Part shown: one piece after another, positions 10,038-21,819 of the stretch
Numbering within the stretch: position 1 is the first letter of the stretch
Layout: every line of letters begins with the position of its first letter
From: Rhodospirillales bacterium
GTDB lineage: Bacteria; Pseudomonadota; Alphaproteobacteria; Rhodospirillales; Casp-alpha2
Length of the DNA stretch: 64,000 bases
Assembly (NCBI GenBank): GCA_017640505.1
Contig: JAEPQO010000002.1
Coordinates: forward strand, 496,001 to 560,000
Direction: 5' to 3'
Notes under the pieces: generated by a model
Told to the model about the DNA's origin: nothing
Seen by the model: the letters and a program-made list of their open reading frames with translations, nothing else
The model's database searches: none
Position numbers and translations under genes: made by a program

Positions 10038-11150
10038 GTGACGTCCCCACTCTATTCCACCGCGCTTCCCGACGGCATCCGCGCGCGCATCGTCGCGAAC
10101 GGCAACGGCCTCGACATGCATGTGCTCGAAGCCGGCGATGCAGGCTGCCCGCCCGTGCTTTTGCTGCACGGCTTCCCGGAACTGGCGTACAGCTGGCGCA
10201 AGGTCATGCCGGCGCTGGCTGCCGCAGGTTATCACGTCATCGCGCCGGATCAGCGTGGCTACGGCCTGACCACCGGCTGGGACGACGACTACGACGGCGA
10301 TCTTTCGACGTTCCGCTTTCTCAACCTGCTGCGCGACACGCTGGGCCTGCTGGACGCGATGGAAATTCTACAGGTCGACCTGGTCGGGCACGATTTCGGG
10401 TCGTTCGCGGCGGCGCATTTCGCGCTGATCCGCCCCGATGTCTTCAAGTCCGTGGTCATGATGAGCGCGCCCTACGCCGGACCACCGTCCCTCAGGCCGG
10501 CACCCGCCGTCGACATCGACGCCGACCTGGCGGCCCTGCCCCGCCCGCGGAAACACTATCACCGCTACTATTCGACGCGGCCCGCGAACGATGACATGTG
10601 GCATGCGCCGCAAGGGGTGCATGATTTCCTCCGCGCCTATTTCCATCACAAGTCCGCCGACTGGCCGGAAAACCGCCCGCACCGGCTGACCGGCTGGACC
10701 GCGAACGAACTGGCCAAGCTGCCGACGTACTATGTCATGGACCTGGACCGGACCATGGCCGAGACGGTGGCACCCGAAATGCCCGACGCCGATGCCGTCG
10801 CCGCCTGCGCATGGCTGCCCGACGACGAGCTCCGGGTTTACAGCGACACGTTTGGGCGCACCGGTTTTCAGGGCGGGCTCAACTGGTACCGTTGCCGCTT
10901 TGTCGATGCCTTCACCCGCGAACAGGAAGTCTTCGCCGGGCGCACCATCGATGCCCCCGCCATGTTCGTTTCGGGCCAAAGCGACTGGGGCACCTACCAG
11001 ACGCCGGGCGCCCTCGAGGCCCTGGAAACGCGAGTCTGCATGGACTACCGCGGCACGCACCTGGTCCCTGGCGCCGGTCATTGGGTGCAGCAGGAACAGC
11101 CCGATGCCGTCAGCGCGTTGCTGCTGGATTTCCTGAAAAACACCGGCTGA
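10038..11150 (+). CDS. Alpha/beta hydrolase of the epoxide hydrolase / haloacid-type group
   Basis: A 370-residue cytosolic alpha/beta-hydrolase. The oxyanion motif HGFPE follows the first strands, and the nucleophile elbow is GHDFGS. This places Asp rather than Ser as nucleophile, as in epoxide hydrolases and fluoroacetate/haloalkane dehalogenases. The APDQRGYG segment and the C-terminal PGAGHWVQQEQPD segment, with the catalytic His, are both present. A cap region of about 150 residues with several His and Trp is longer than usual. The GTG start at 10038 lies one base after the stop of the cNMP-binding gene, so the two are coupled. The substrate is unknown. Confidence 0.85.
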   Translation: MTSPLYSTALPDGIRARIVANGNGLDMHVLEAGDAGCPPVLLLHGFPELAYSWRKVMPALAAAGYHVIAPDQRGYGLTTGWDDDYDGDLSTFRFLNLLRDTLGLLDAMEILQVDLVGHDFGSFAAAHFALIRPDVFKSVVMMSAPYAGPPSLRPAPAVDIDADLAALPRPRKHYHRYYSTRPANDDMWHAPQGVHDFLRAYFHHKSADWPENRPHRLTGWTANELAKLPTYYVMDLDRTMAETVAPEMPDADAVAACAWLPDDELRVYSDTFGRTGFQGGLNWYRCRFVDAFTREQEVFAGRTIDAPAMFVSGQSDWGTYQTPGALEALETRVCMDYRGTHLVPGAGHWVQQEQPDAVSALLLDFLKNTG

Positions 11151-11232
11151 AGGCCCACCGTTGATTTAGGTCAATGAAGCCGGGACCGGGACCGGGCAAT
11201 CTTCTCTCAGCGTTACTTTTCAAGAGAGAGCC

Positions 11233-11466
11233 ATGACCCACACACCGCACGAACTCGCCGACGACTTCCCCGAACACGTGGAGCAAATCCACAAACTGCG
11301 CGCGGAAAACGCCCACTTTGCCAAGCTGTGCGAACAGCACCACGACCTGAACCGGGAAATCCATCGCGGTGAAACCGATATCGAGCCGATGGACGACGCC
11401 CACCTCGAAGAACTCAAGAAAAAGCGCCTGGCCCTGCTGGACGAGATTTCCGGGTTCCTGCACTAG
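11233..11466 (+). CDS. YdcH / DUF465 family small coiled-coil protein
   Basis: A 77-residue, highly charged helical protein with the DUF465/YdcH pattern: an N-terminal PHELADDFPEH, a central helix (IHKLRAENAHFAKLCEQHHDLNREI) and a C-terminal LKKKRLALLDEI helix. Length and layout match the family, which is widespread in alphaproteobacteria and has no settled biochemical role. The ribosome site AGAGAGA lies close upstream of ATG 11233. It stands alone between the hydrolase and the pentapeptide gene, each about 80-115 bp away. Confidence 0.85.
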   Translation: MTHTPHELADDFPEHVEQIHKLRAENAHFAKLCEQHHDLNREIHRGETDIEPMDDAHLEELKKKRLALLDEISGFLH

Positions 11467-11582
11467 GCGCCGGCACGACAACAACGGGGGCGCTCCTACG
11501 CCAAAGCGCCCTCGCCACTTTCCCGTATTCGGAGAATGCCTTAGATTCAGCGGCAGACGTTAGCCTGCTGAAAGCCTGAAGC

Positions 11583-13013
11583 ATGAACTCATCCGATCCG
11601 AATAAGTGTGCCTATCATCTCCTGAAAGCAGAGCGCGGTGTCGACATGAGATGCGGGTTCTCGGCGCCTGCCAGTCATTTTCATGACGACAAATTTTACT
11701 GCGCGTTTCACGCCCCTGTAGCACTTAAGAAGGACTGGACTTCCGAAGCCGTCAAAGAATTCAACGCATCCGTCGTCGACCTAATGAAGGAAACCGCAGC
11801 GTCGGGCCATGAATGCGACCTGACCGGGATCGTCTTTCCGCACGACGTCGACCTCAGTAAAGCCGTCAGCAAGCCGGACCTCAGGGTTTCGTTTCGAGAC
11901 GCAACGTTTCCGGGTGCCGTGTCGTTTCGAGACGCGACGTTCCACCACAAGGTCACGTTTGAATACGCGAAATTCTGCGGACCGGCGGACTTCGGCAATT
12001 CAACATTTCGCATATGGGGCGATTTTCGCCGCACGGCATTCGCCAAGGACGCGGATTTTTCATCCGCGGTGTTCGACGGATGGGCGCATTTCACCGAGGC
12101 CAAGTTCATCCGGGCCGCGAATTTCGACAACGCCCGGTTCACCTCCAGCGCGGATTTCACGTCCGATGAATTCGATCCGACGGCATTTTCGGGCTGGGCG
12201 GACTTCACCGAAGCCGGGCTTTCCGCGACGTCGGACTTCAACGAGGTCGAGTTCTTCGGCCTGGCCGACTTTGCCTCCGTCGAGTTCGGCAAATGCTTCT
12301 TTCGCAACTGTACGTTCGATTCCATCGTCGACTTTCGCAACGCGATTTTTCACAGGAACGCGTTCTTCAACTCCGCCGCATTCAACAAGGAAGCGATGTT
12401 CAGTAACTGCGAATTCGGCGCGATGACCAAATTCAGGAACGCGCGGTTCATGCGGCCGCCGAAGTTTCACAACGCCTCGCTGCATCACGACACCGATTTC
12501 GTCGGCGCCTATTTCGAGCCGACGAAAACCGACGACGCGGCAAGGACGTACCGGGTCCTGAAACTGGCCATGGAGGAAACCCGGGCACGCGACGACGAGG
12601 CCGATTTCCACGCCATTGAGCTCAAGATACGCGAGGCCCTGCCGACCACCCCCAGGGCCGTCAGGTGGGTCAGCCAGCTGTACGGCTTCGGTTCCGATTA
12701 CGGACGCAGGATCGAACGGCCGATCCTGCTTTTGATCGGCGTCATTGCGCTGTTCACCCTCATCTTTCTGGTTATTTCGGGGTACGACGGGCAGCACAGC
12801 ACCGTCAGCGCATTCCAGTTTTCGATGCTCCAGATTGTCAGGCCGTTTTTCATCCTGATCCCCGGTGCGGAGGCCTCGTACGGCGATTGGGCGCGCGAGC
12901 TGCTGACGGCCTATCCCCTGCTGGTTCGCCTCATCGCGCTGACGCAGTCGGTCCTCGCCATCACCCTGATCGCCCTCCTTTTGCTCGCCGTACGCCGGAA
13001 GTTCAGGATGTAG
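11583..13013 (+). CDS. Zinc-knuckle / pentapeptide-repeat / C-terminal membrane protein
   Basis: A 476-residue protein in three parts. Residues 1-45 carry a Cys/His pattern (CAYH, MRCGF, SHFHDD, YCAFH) that resembles a small zinc-binding knuckle. Residues about 85-310 hold more than 20 pentapeptide repeats of the Phe-centred type (ATFPGAVSF, AKFCGPADF and so on), expected to form a right-handed quadrilateral beta-helix. After a helical linker with TYRVLKLAMEE, residues about 375-476 contain two or three hydrophobic segments (ILLLIGVIALFTLIFLVI; a semi-hydrophobic FSMLQIVRPFFILIPG; LTQSVLAITLIALLLLAV) ending in a basic tail. The end resembles the two-helix pore layout seen in pentapeptide channel proteins, but the TVGYGD filter is absent. 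Role unknown; membrane-anchored scaffold or channel-like sensor are possibilities. Confidence 0.85.
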   Translation: MNSSDPNKCAYHLLKAERGVDMRCGFSAPASHFHDDKFYCAFHAPVALKKDWTSEAVKEFNASVVDLMKETAASGHECDLTGIVFPHDVDLSKAVSKPDLRVSFRDATFPGAVSFRDATFHHKVTFEYAKFCGPADFGNSTFRIWGDFRRTAFAKDADFSSAVFDGWAHFTEAKFIRAANFDNARFTSSADFTSDEFDPTAFSGWADFTEAGLSATSDFNEVEFFGLADFASVEFGKCFFRNCTFDSIVDFRNAIFHRNAFFNSAAFNKEAMFSNCEFGAMTKFRNARFMRPPKFHNASLHHDTDFVGAYFEPTKTDDAARTYRVLKLAMEETRARDDEADFHAIELKIREALPTTPRAVRWVSQLYGFGSDYGRRIERPILLLIGVIALFTLIFLVISGYDGQHSTVSAFQFSMLQIVRPFFILIPGAEASYGDWARELLTAYPLLVRLIALTQSVLAITLIALLLLAVRRKFRM

Positions 13014-13129
13014 CTGTCTGGCGGGACCTAAAAAAGACCAAGGGTTGCAGGTCCATAACCGGATTTGATCCGTATCTTCGGAAGCATGAGTCGTTTTCAC
13101 ACCATAGCTTCCGTCGCCGGGGCGTCCCC

Positions 13130-14476
13130 ATGAGCCGTCTTCAGCTGATCGCCTATGCCCTGCCCGCGCTTGCCTTGGCGATGCCGACGATCCCGGTCTA
13201 TATCTATCTGCCGAAGTTTTACGCGGCGGAGGTCGGACTGGGGTTAAGCGCCGTCGGCGCCGTTTTGCTCGCATCCCGCATTTTCGACACCGTTTCAGAT
13301 CCCGTGTGCGGCTATGTTTCCGATAGGCTGCGCTGGCGGTTCGGACGCCGCAAACCGCTGATGCTGATCGGCGGCGTTGTCGCCGCCATGGCGATGCTGG
13401 CGCTGGCGCACCCGCCGGATGGTGCGGGCGCCGGCTATCTTCTGGCGTTCTCGGTGTTGCTGTATACCGGCTGGACTCTGGTCATCATCCCCTATTCGGC
13501 GTGGGGTGCGGAACTGGCCGACGACTACGACACCCGCTCGAAAATCACCGCGGCCCGCGAAGGCATGATGCTGGGCGGTATCCTGTTGGCCGCCGCCATC
13601 CCGGTCTTGCTGGACGGCGGCGCGTCCACGGCGAGCGGCGGGGCGACAGAAAGCGCGGGCGAGACCGACCTCCGCGCCGTCGCCTGGGCCGCCGTCCTTG
13701 TCGGTATCCCCGGGTTCCTGATTATCGCACAGGCCGTCCCGGACGCCCCGCCAAAGTCCCGGCCACCGGCGTGGGCGGTGAACCGCGCCGTCATCAAGCG
13801 GTCGATTTCCACGATCCTTGCCAATAAGCCGTTCCTGCGCCTTTTCGCGGCATGGTTCATCAATGGCCTCGCCAACGGTTTTCCGGCGGTCCTCTTCATC
13901 CTGTACATGGAGCACGCCCTCGGGATCGGTGCGGCAGCCCTTCCGCAATACATCCTCGGATACTTCCTGCCGGGGGTGCTGTTTGTCCCATTGTGGATCT
14001 GGCTGAGCCGGTCACGCGACAAACACCGGGTGTGGTGCGCCGCGATGCTGCTGGCATCGGCAGCGTTCGCCGTCGTGCCGTTCCTGAGCCCCGATCTGAC
14101 ATGGGTCTTCATGCTCGTTTGCATCTTCACCGGCGCGACGCTGGGGGCCGACCTTGCACTGCCGCCCTCGATGCAGGCCGACGTCGTCGACCATGACCGG
14201 CTGGCGACCGGTTCCGACCGGACCGGGATCTATTTCGCGCTCTGGGGCATGGCCACCAAGCTGGCGCTGGCACTGGCCGTCGGGATCGCCTTTCCGTTCC
14301 TCGATCTTGCGGGCTTCGATCCGGCAGCTGCGCATCCCGAAGCGGTCTGGGCGCTTGTGGTGATCTACGCCCTGGTACCGGTCGTATTGAAGTTGATTGC
14401 GGTGGGGATTGTCGCGGGATTTCCGATCGGCCGCCGCCAGCATGAGCTGATCCGCCGTCAACTTGCGGAAAGATAG
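13130..14476 (+). CDS. MFS transporter of the GPH (MelB-like) sugar:cation symporter family
   Basis: A 448-residue inner-membrane protein with about 12 hydrophobic helices. The N-terminal half carries the GPH/MFS_2 signature: FDTVSDPVCGYVSDRLRWRFGRRKP after helix 2 and PYSAWGAELADDYDTRSKI between helices 4 and 5. These match the glycoside-pentoside-hexuronide cation symporters. The ATG at 13130 follows GGGGCGTCCCC; no in-frame ATG lies nearer the preceding gene. A DUF3833 lipoprotein gene follows within 16 bp, so the pair may be one unit. The transported solute cannot be assigned, because no catabolic genes adjoin it. Confidence 0.85.
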   Translation: MSRLQLIAYALPALALAMPTIPVYIYLPKFYAAEVGLGLSAVGAVLLASRIFDTVSDPVCGYVSDRLRWRFGRRKPLMLIGGVVAAMAMLALAHPPDGAGAGYLLAFSVLLYTGWTLVIIPYSAWGAELADDYDTRSKITAAREGMMLGGILLAAAIPVLLDGGASTASGGATESAGETDLRAVAWAAVLVGIPGFLIIAQAVPDAPPKSRPPAWAVNRAVIKRSISTILANKPFLRLFAAWFINGLANGFPAVLFILYMEHALGIGAAALPQYILGYFLPGVLFVPLWIWLSRSRDKHRVWCAAMLLASAAFAVVPFLSPDLTWVFMLVCIFTGATLGADLALPPSMQADVVDHDRLATGSDRTGIYFALWGMATKLALALAVGIAFPFLDLAGFDPAAAHPEAVWALVVIYALVPVVLKLIAVGIVAGFPIGRRQHELIRRQLAER

Positions 14477-14491
14477 GAAACGGTCATCGGC

Positions 14492-15124
14492 ATGAGACGT
14501 GAGCACATCAGAACCGTTTTCGACCAACGCCCCGCGCCGCATGTCGCCGCCGCCGGGTGCCTATTGATAGTCCTGTTCTTGTTAACCGGGTGCAGCATGA
14601 AAGTGAGCGATTTTTCAGAGAGTGAACCGGCGTTCCGCCTTGAGGAGTACTTCTCGGGAAAGACCCAGGCCTGGGGCCTGTTCGAAGACCGGTTCGGCAA
14701 GGTACGACGCCAATTCGTGGTCGATATCACCGGCACGCTTGAGGGCGATACGCTGGTGCTCGATGAACGTTTCAAATACGCGGACGGCGAAACCGACCGC
14801 CGCGTCTGGCGTATTCGAAAGCTGGACGACCACAGATATGAGGGCCGCGCCGACGACATTATCGGCACGGCGCAGGGCGAGAGTTACGGCAACGCGCTGA
14901 ACTGGTCCTACGACATGGACCTGAAGATCGGCGACAGCACACTCCGCGTTCATTTCGACGACTGGATGTTCCTGCAGCCGGGCGGCGTGCTGCTGAATCG
15001 CGCCACGGTCTCCAAGTGGGGTCTCACGATCGGCGAGGTAACACTCGCCTTCGCCAAGCCGGCCGGCGGCCAAGCGGCAAATGACGATATCCCCGCCGAA
15101 TTCGCGTCGGCGGCCGGCGACTGA
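14492..15124 (+). CDS. DUF3833 family lipoprotein
   Basis: A 210-residue predicted lipoprotein. A basic N-terminus (MRREHIRTVFDQR) is followed by a hydrophobic stretch (GCLLIVLFLLTGC) with lipobox LTGC. The mature portion has the DUF3833 layout: FSGKTQAWGLFEDRFG, then RQFVVDITGT, LVLDERFKYADGE, YEGRADDIIGTAQGESYGNALNW and a closing VHFDDWMFLQPGGVLLNRATVSKWG block. Family members are periplasmic, lipocalin-like and of unknown role; they often sit near cyclopropane-fatty-acid synthase and photolyase genes, none of which is seen here. It starts 15 bp after the GPH transporter and converges with the amidase gene. Confidence 0.85.
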   Translation: MRREHIRTVFDQRPAPHVAAAGCLLIVLFLLTGCSMKVSDFSESEPAFRLEEYFSGKTQAWGLFEDRFGKVRRQFVVDITGTLEGDTLVLDERFKYADGETDRRVWRIRKLDDHRYEGRADDIIGTAQGESYGNALNWSYDMDLKIGDSTLRVHFDDWMFLQPGGVLLNRATVSKWGLTIGEVTLAFAKPAGGQAANDDIPAEFASAAGD

Positions 15125-15175
15125 CCTGTCATCTCGCCGACATTCGGCCAGGGTGGTCCGGTCAGGCGGGAGTGA

Positions 15176-16624
15176 TTACGCCGTCAGGGCGCCGAGTTCC
15201 GGCGGCGCCAGGTTCAATCCCGGGGTTTTCCTGATCCTCGTCTCCAGTGCATGCGCTGCCGCCAGAAGATCGAGATCACCGCGGCGTTTGCCGACGATCT
15301 GCACGCCGAACGGCATCCCCAGCGCGTCAGTGCCCGCCGGAATAGCGATCACGGGATGGCCGGTCAGCGTCAGCGCCGAGCGGACAAGCGAGGCATCGAG
15401 GTAATTTTCCATCACGCGCCCGCCGACGGACTTGGGAATGCCGTCGGCAACCTTGAACGGGGCGACCGCGTTGCCGGGCACGATCAACAGGTCGATATCC
15501 TCGAAAAACGTCTCGAACGCCTTGTACAGCCCCGCCCAGGCGCGTTCCGCCCGCGCCACGTCGGGAAGCGTCATCGACAGCCCGGCCTCGTAGTTCGAGA
15601 TGATGTTGGGCGCCAGCAGGTCGCGGTGCTTGGCGACCCGGTCTTCGTGATTGGCGACGTAATACACGCATCTGAGTGTCCAGAAGATATCGCGTGCGGC
15701 CCTGAAATCCGGATCGCGCGCATCGCACGAACCGAACCATGGACCGATCTCGTCCATGACGGTGCCGAAGCTCGCCCGGATGTCGTCATCGAGCGGCGCG
15801 ATGCCGCCGAAATCCGTCGACCACGCCACGCGCAATTTGGAAATATCGGCGTCCGGCAGGTCGATGAAGGCATCCGGATCGCAAGGCCCGGCCAATGGGT
15901 CGCGGCTGTCGTCGCCGGCGAGCCCCGTCATCATCAGCGATACGTCGGCGACCGAGCGGCCCATCGGTCCCTGCACGCTGAAATGCGTGTAGTTGAGGGT
16001 CCGTGCCTCGCGCGCGACCAGTCCCGGTGTCGGGCGGAACCCGACAACCCCGCACCACGTCGCCGGGTTACGGAGGCTGCCGCCGGTATCGCTGCCGTGC
16101 GCCAGCGGCAGCATCCCCGTCGCCAGTGCCGCCGCCGAACCGCCGGAAGAGCCCCCCGGCGTGCGCTCGGGGTCATAGGGATTGCGCGTCGGCCCGAACA
16201 CCCGGTTCGTGGTGTTGGACCCGGCGCCGAATTCCGGTGTATTGGTCTTGGCCAGGATGATCGCTCCCGCCTGCCGTAGCCGCGCCACCAGCGCCTCGTC
16301 ATGTTCCGGAACATTGTGCTCGTGGATCAGCGATCCATAGGTCGTCCGCAAACCCGCTGTTGCGTTCAGGTCCTTGATGCCGACCGGCAGGCCGGCCAGC
16401 GGCCCGACGGCCTCACCCGCCCGAAATGCCTTTTCCGCCACCGCGGCCTCGGCCCGCGCGCGGTCTGTGTCGAGCGCCGTGATGGCGTTGACGCGCCCGT
16501 TCACAGCGGCGATGCGTTCAAGGCAGCTCTCCAGCAGCTCGACTGGGGAAAGCTCTCGCGCCTTCATCAGCCGGCGGGCTTCACAAGCGCTCACGTCGCA
16601 CGGTTGGGTCATCTCTGTTCTCAT
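15176..16624 (-). CDS. Amidase-signature family hydrolase
   Basis: A 482-residue cytosolic amidase-signature enzyme hydrolysing a C-N amide bond with a Ser-cisSer-Lys triad. The triad is visible: Lys84 in GLPVGIKDL, the cis-Ser in GGSSGGSAAA (about residue 159) and the nucleophile Ser183 in GSDTGGSLRNPA. The ATG at 16624 begins MRTEMTQP; the second Met (residue 5) is an alternative start. The length is normal for the family. The sequence lacks clear GatA partner genes (no gatB or gatC nearby), so a role in tRNA amidation is unlikely; a general amide or nitrile-pathway hydrolase is more probable. The substrate is unknown. Confidence 0.88.
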   Translation of the reverse strand: MRTEMTQPCDVSACEARRLMKARELSPVELLESCLERIAAVNGRVNAITALDTDRARAEAAVAEKAFRAGEAVGPLAGLPVGIKDLNATAGLRTTYGSLIHEHNVPEHDEALVARLRQAGAIILAKTNTPEFGAGSNTTNRVFGPTRNPYDPERTPGGSSGGSAAALATGMLPLAHGSDTGGSLRNPATWCGVVGFRPTPGLVAREARTLNYTHFSVQGPMGRSVADVSLMMTGLAGDDSRDPLAGPCDPDAFIDLPDADISKLRVAWSTDFGGIAPLDDDIRASFGTVMDEIGPWFGSCDARDPDFRAARDIFWTLRCVYYVANHEDRVAKHRDLLAPNIISNYEAGLSMTLPDVARAERAWAGLYKAFETFFEDIDLLIVPGNAVAPFKVADGIPKSVGGRVMENYLDASLVRSALTLTGHPVIAIPAGTDALGMPFGVQIVGKRRGDLDLLAAAHALETRIRKTPGLNLAPPELGALTA

Positions 16625-16680
16625 TGAAACTCGCTACTGCTTGGACGCTATCATGTGGCTTGCAGAGCTAAAACCACAGA

Positions 16681-16713
16681 AAAACCCCCGGAACCATGGG
16701 CTCCGGGGGTTTG
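16681..16713 (-). terminator. Rho-independent terminator after tRNA-Lys
   Basis: On the minus strand an 11-bp GC-rich stem (AAACCCCCGGA pairing with TCCGGGGGTTT, loop of about 9 nt) is followed by a T run. It lies directly downstream of the tRNA-Lys 3' end, as expected for a tRNA transcript terminator. Confidence 0.8.
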
Positions 16714-16716
16714 AAT

Positions 16717-16792
16717 TGGTACGCGCTACAGGGTTCGAACCTGTGACCTACTGATTAAAAGTCAGTTGCTCTACCAGCTGAGCTAAGCGCGC
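16717..16792 (-). tRNA. tRNA-Lys (UUU)
   Basis: On the minus strand a complete cloverleaf can be folded. The 7-bp acceptor stem (GCGCGCT with AGCGCGT) has one G-U pair at its end. The D arm is GCTCAGCTGGTAGAGC, and the anticodon stem ACTGA/TCAGT has loop CTTTTAA, giving anticodon TTT (Lys). The T arm contains GGTTCGAACC. The 3' CCA is encoded. The terminator hairpin follows 3 bp after the end. Confidence 0.96.
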
Positions 16793-16908
16793 TCAAAAAG
16801 GTGTCCAAGGGACTGGACGGGCCGGACATTACGGAGACGGGCACGTATGGTCAACGCTCGATTTCCGATTTTGTACAGTTTTTCGGATTCGCCCGTAAAC
16901 CGGCGGAA

Positions 16909-17447
16909 TCAGTCGTCACCGCCGTCGTCGAGGCCATCGGCGACGCCGTCCAGCTCGGCGAAGCGCTTGATCAGGCGTTCCTTGACCTCCGGCGTCACGA
17001 AATGGCCGATATCGCCGCCCAGACGCCCGATTTCCTTGACGAAACGGGACGAAATGAACTGGTTGCGCTCGGACGCCGTCAGGAACACCGTCTCGATCCG
17101 GTTATCGAGCCGCGCATTCATCGATGCCATCTGGAATTCGTACTCGAAATCCGAAACGGCGCGCAGCCCGCGCACGATCATGCAGGCGTTCTGGGTATGC
17201 ACGAACTCGATCAGCAGGTTGTCGAACGGCACGATACGGATTCTCGACGCCGCATCCGCCGCAAGATGCTTGATCGAGCTTTCCAGCAGCTCGACCCGCT
17301 CCTCGAGGCTGAACAGCGGTCCCTTGCCGATGTTGACGGCAACCCCCACCACCAGCTCGTCGACGATGCGCGTCGCGCGGCCGATCACGTCCATATGCCC
17401 GTTGGTCACCGGATCGAAGGTGCCCGGGTAGACGCCGATACGTTTCG

Positions 17448-17451
<4 letters not shown>
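16909..17451 (-). CDS. coaD: Phosphopantetheine adenylyltransferase
   Basis: CoaD transfers AMP from ATP to 4'-phosphopantetheine in the fourth step of CoA synthesis. The 180-residue sequence shows the nucleotidyltransferase motif [12 protein letters not shown] (TxGH) at the N-terminus, the [18 protein letters not shown] block that binds the pantetheine side, and the ISSRFVKEI motif (SSxxxK) for ATP. The usual length is about 160 residues; the extra C-terminal 15-20 residues are Asp/Gly-rich. The ATG at 17451 overlaps the gyrA stop by 4 bp (ATGA), so translation is coupled to gyrA, a common order in alphaproteobacteria. Confidence 0.96.
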
Positions 17452-20318
<2,867 letters not shown>

Positions 20319-20485
20319 TTTCTATATTTCGCTTTATTATCAGTTACTTGGGCGTCAATGCTGGAGCGCCCCGAAAGCACTCGTGATAGACCCCTATTTC
20401 TAGCATTTTGCGCGCCTGCGAACAACCTCGCGGACCGCTTTTCGGAGGCTTTTTTCGGGCTTTCGCCGGAGCGGCGGAAACCCGC

Positions 20486-21718
20486 TTAGAGTACCGGTTT
20501 GCGGGACTTGCGGGCACCGTACCAGACGGCCGCCAGGAACGCTGCCGAGACCGGCACGGCGGCGATCAGGTTGACCGCCTGCCAGCCCAGCGTTTCGTGC
20601 AACACGCCCGATGCGAACGCCGTGATGGCAACAAGGCTGAACAGCATGAAATCGTGCGCGGCCTGGGTCTTGGCGCGTTCTTCAGGCGCATAGGATTCCG
20701 TCAGCAGCGTGGTGCCGCCAATGAACATGAAGTTCCAGCCGACGCCGAGACAGATCAGCCCGAACCAGAAGTTCCCGAACTCGACGCCGGAAATGCCGGC
20801 CACGATGGCAACCGCCTGCAACGCCGCCCCCGCCGCAATGACGTTGATGACGCCGAACCGCTTGATGATGTGACCGGTAAAGAAGCTGGGCAGGAACATG
20901 CCGACGATATGCCACTGGATAACAGTCGCCGCATCGTTGAAGGCGAAGCCGCAGAAGGTCATGGCGAGCGGCGTCGACGTCATCAGCAGGTTCATCATCC
21001 CGTAGCCGATGGTCGACGACATGGCGGCAACGATGAAGCTGGGCGACGCCATGATTTCGCGGATCGGCCGGCCTGCCTTGCTGACGCCCTGGTGCACCTG
21101 TTCGGGGATGCGCGTGAACTGCAAAAGGATGATGGCAACGAAACTGAGGGCGATGATGACGGCGAAACTGGCGGAAAACGTCGCGGCGCTGAGTTCCGCC
21201 GTCCACTTGGCAAGCTGCGGACCCAGAAACGCGGCGACCAGCCCGCCCGCCAGCACATAGGAAATCGCCCGGGCGCGGAAGTCCTCCGTCGCCGATTCCG
21301 CCGCCGCAAACCGGTAGTACTGCCAGAAGGCGTTGTGAATCCCAAGCAGCGCGCCGCCCACCATGAACAGCCAGAATGAGCCCGTCCAGATCGCATAGGC
21401 GCCGACCGCACCGCCGATCATGCCGATCGATTGCCCAAGCGTGAATCCCGCCCGGCGGCCAATCCGCGCCATCAGCAGCGACGCCGGTACGGTCGACAGC
21501 GTCGTCGCCGTGAACTGCACCGCCAGCGGCAGGGTCGCCAGCGTCTTGGACGGCGCCAGCATGATTCCCACCAGGGCACTGACTGTCAGCAGCATCGACG
21601 TCCCGGACATCGCCAGCGCCTGGCAGCAGGCGAGAAGCAGAACGTTACGACGCATATCGGTCACTGGATGAGCTTTCGAAGCATGAAATTCGCGCAGGCA
21701 GGCAGCTGCAGAGGCCAT
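20486..21718 (-). CDS. MFS transporter
   Basis: A 410-residue membrane protein with about 12 hydrophobic helices and the MFS motif-A-like LLMARIGRRAGF between helices 2 and 3. The charged central loop (RIPEQVHQGVSKAGRPIREI) divides the two six-helix halves. It resembles the YfkF/YcaD-like group of proton-linked exporters, but the substrate cannot be assigned. A start at MRRNVLLLACC, 22 codons into the open frame, is equally plausible because the first residues are not hydrophobic. It lies between gyrA and ssb on the same strand, with about 165 bp to gyrA, so it is probably a separate unit. Confidence 0.82.
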   Translation of the reverse strand: MASAAACLREFHASKAHPVTDMRRNVLLLACCQALAMSGTSMLLTVSALVGIMLAPSKTLATLPLAVQFTATTLSTVPASLLMARIGRRAGFTLGQSIGMIGGAVGAYAIWTGSFWLFMVGGALLGIHNAFWQYYRFAAAESATEDFRARAISYVLAGGLVAAFLGPQLAKWTAELSAATFSASFAVIIALSFVAIILLQFTRIPEQVHQGVSKAGRPIREIMASPSFIVAAMSSTIGYGMMNLLMTSTPLAMTFCGFAFNDAATVIQWHIVGMFLPSFFTGHIIKRFGVINVIAAGAALQAVAIVAGISGVEFGNFWFGLICLGVGWNFMFIGGTTLLTESYAPEERAKTQAAHDFMLFSLVAITAFASGVLHETLGWQAVNLIAAVPVSAAFLAAVWYGARKSRKPVL

Positions 21719-21819
21719 CGAACAATGATCCCTGGACCTGCCGACCTCAAATGAATTTACGGAACAGGTTTATGGTGCGCCAGCAGCATAACCGACGCAC
21801 CAACTGGGGCCGTCAAATA

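Noticed and set aside
12665-13129. N-terminal extension of the GPH transporter
   Set aside because: The open frame runs back into the pentapeptide gene in another phase; the membrane protein starts at ATG 13130.
13014-13129. Separate small gene starting at ATG 13086
   Set aside because: It would be out of frame with the transporter and is too short, and no ribosome site is present.
20400-20485. Terminator between gyrA and the MFS gene
   Set aside because: An imperfect GC-rich hairpin followed by A-run on the minus strand is visible, but the stem has several mismatches and no proper T run for either gene, so I do not call it.
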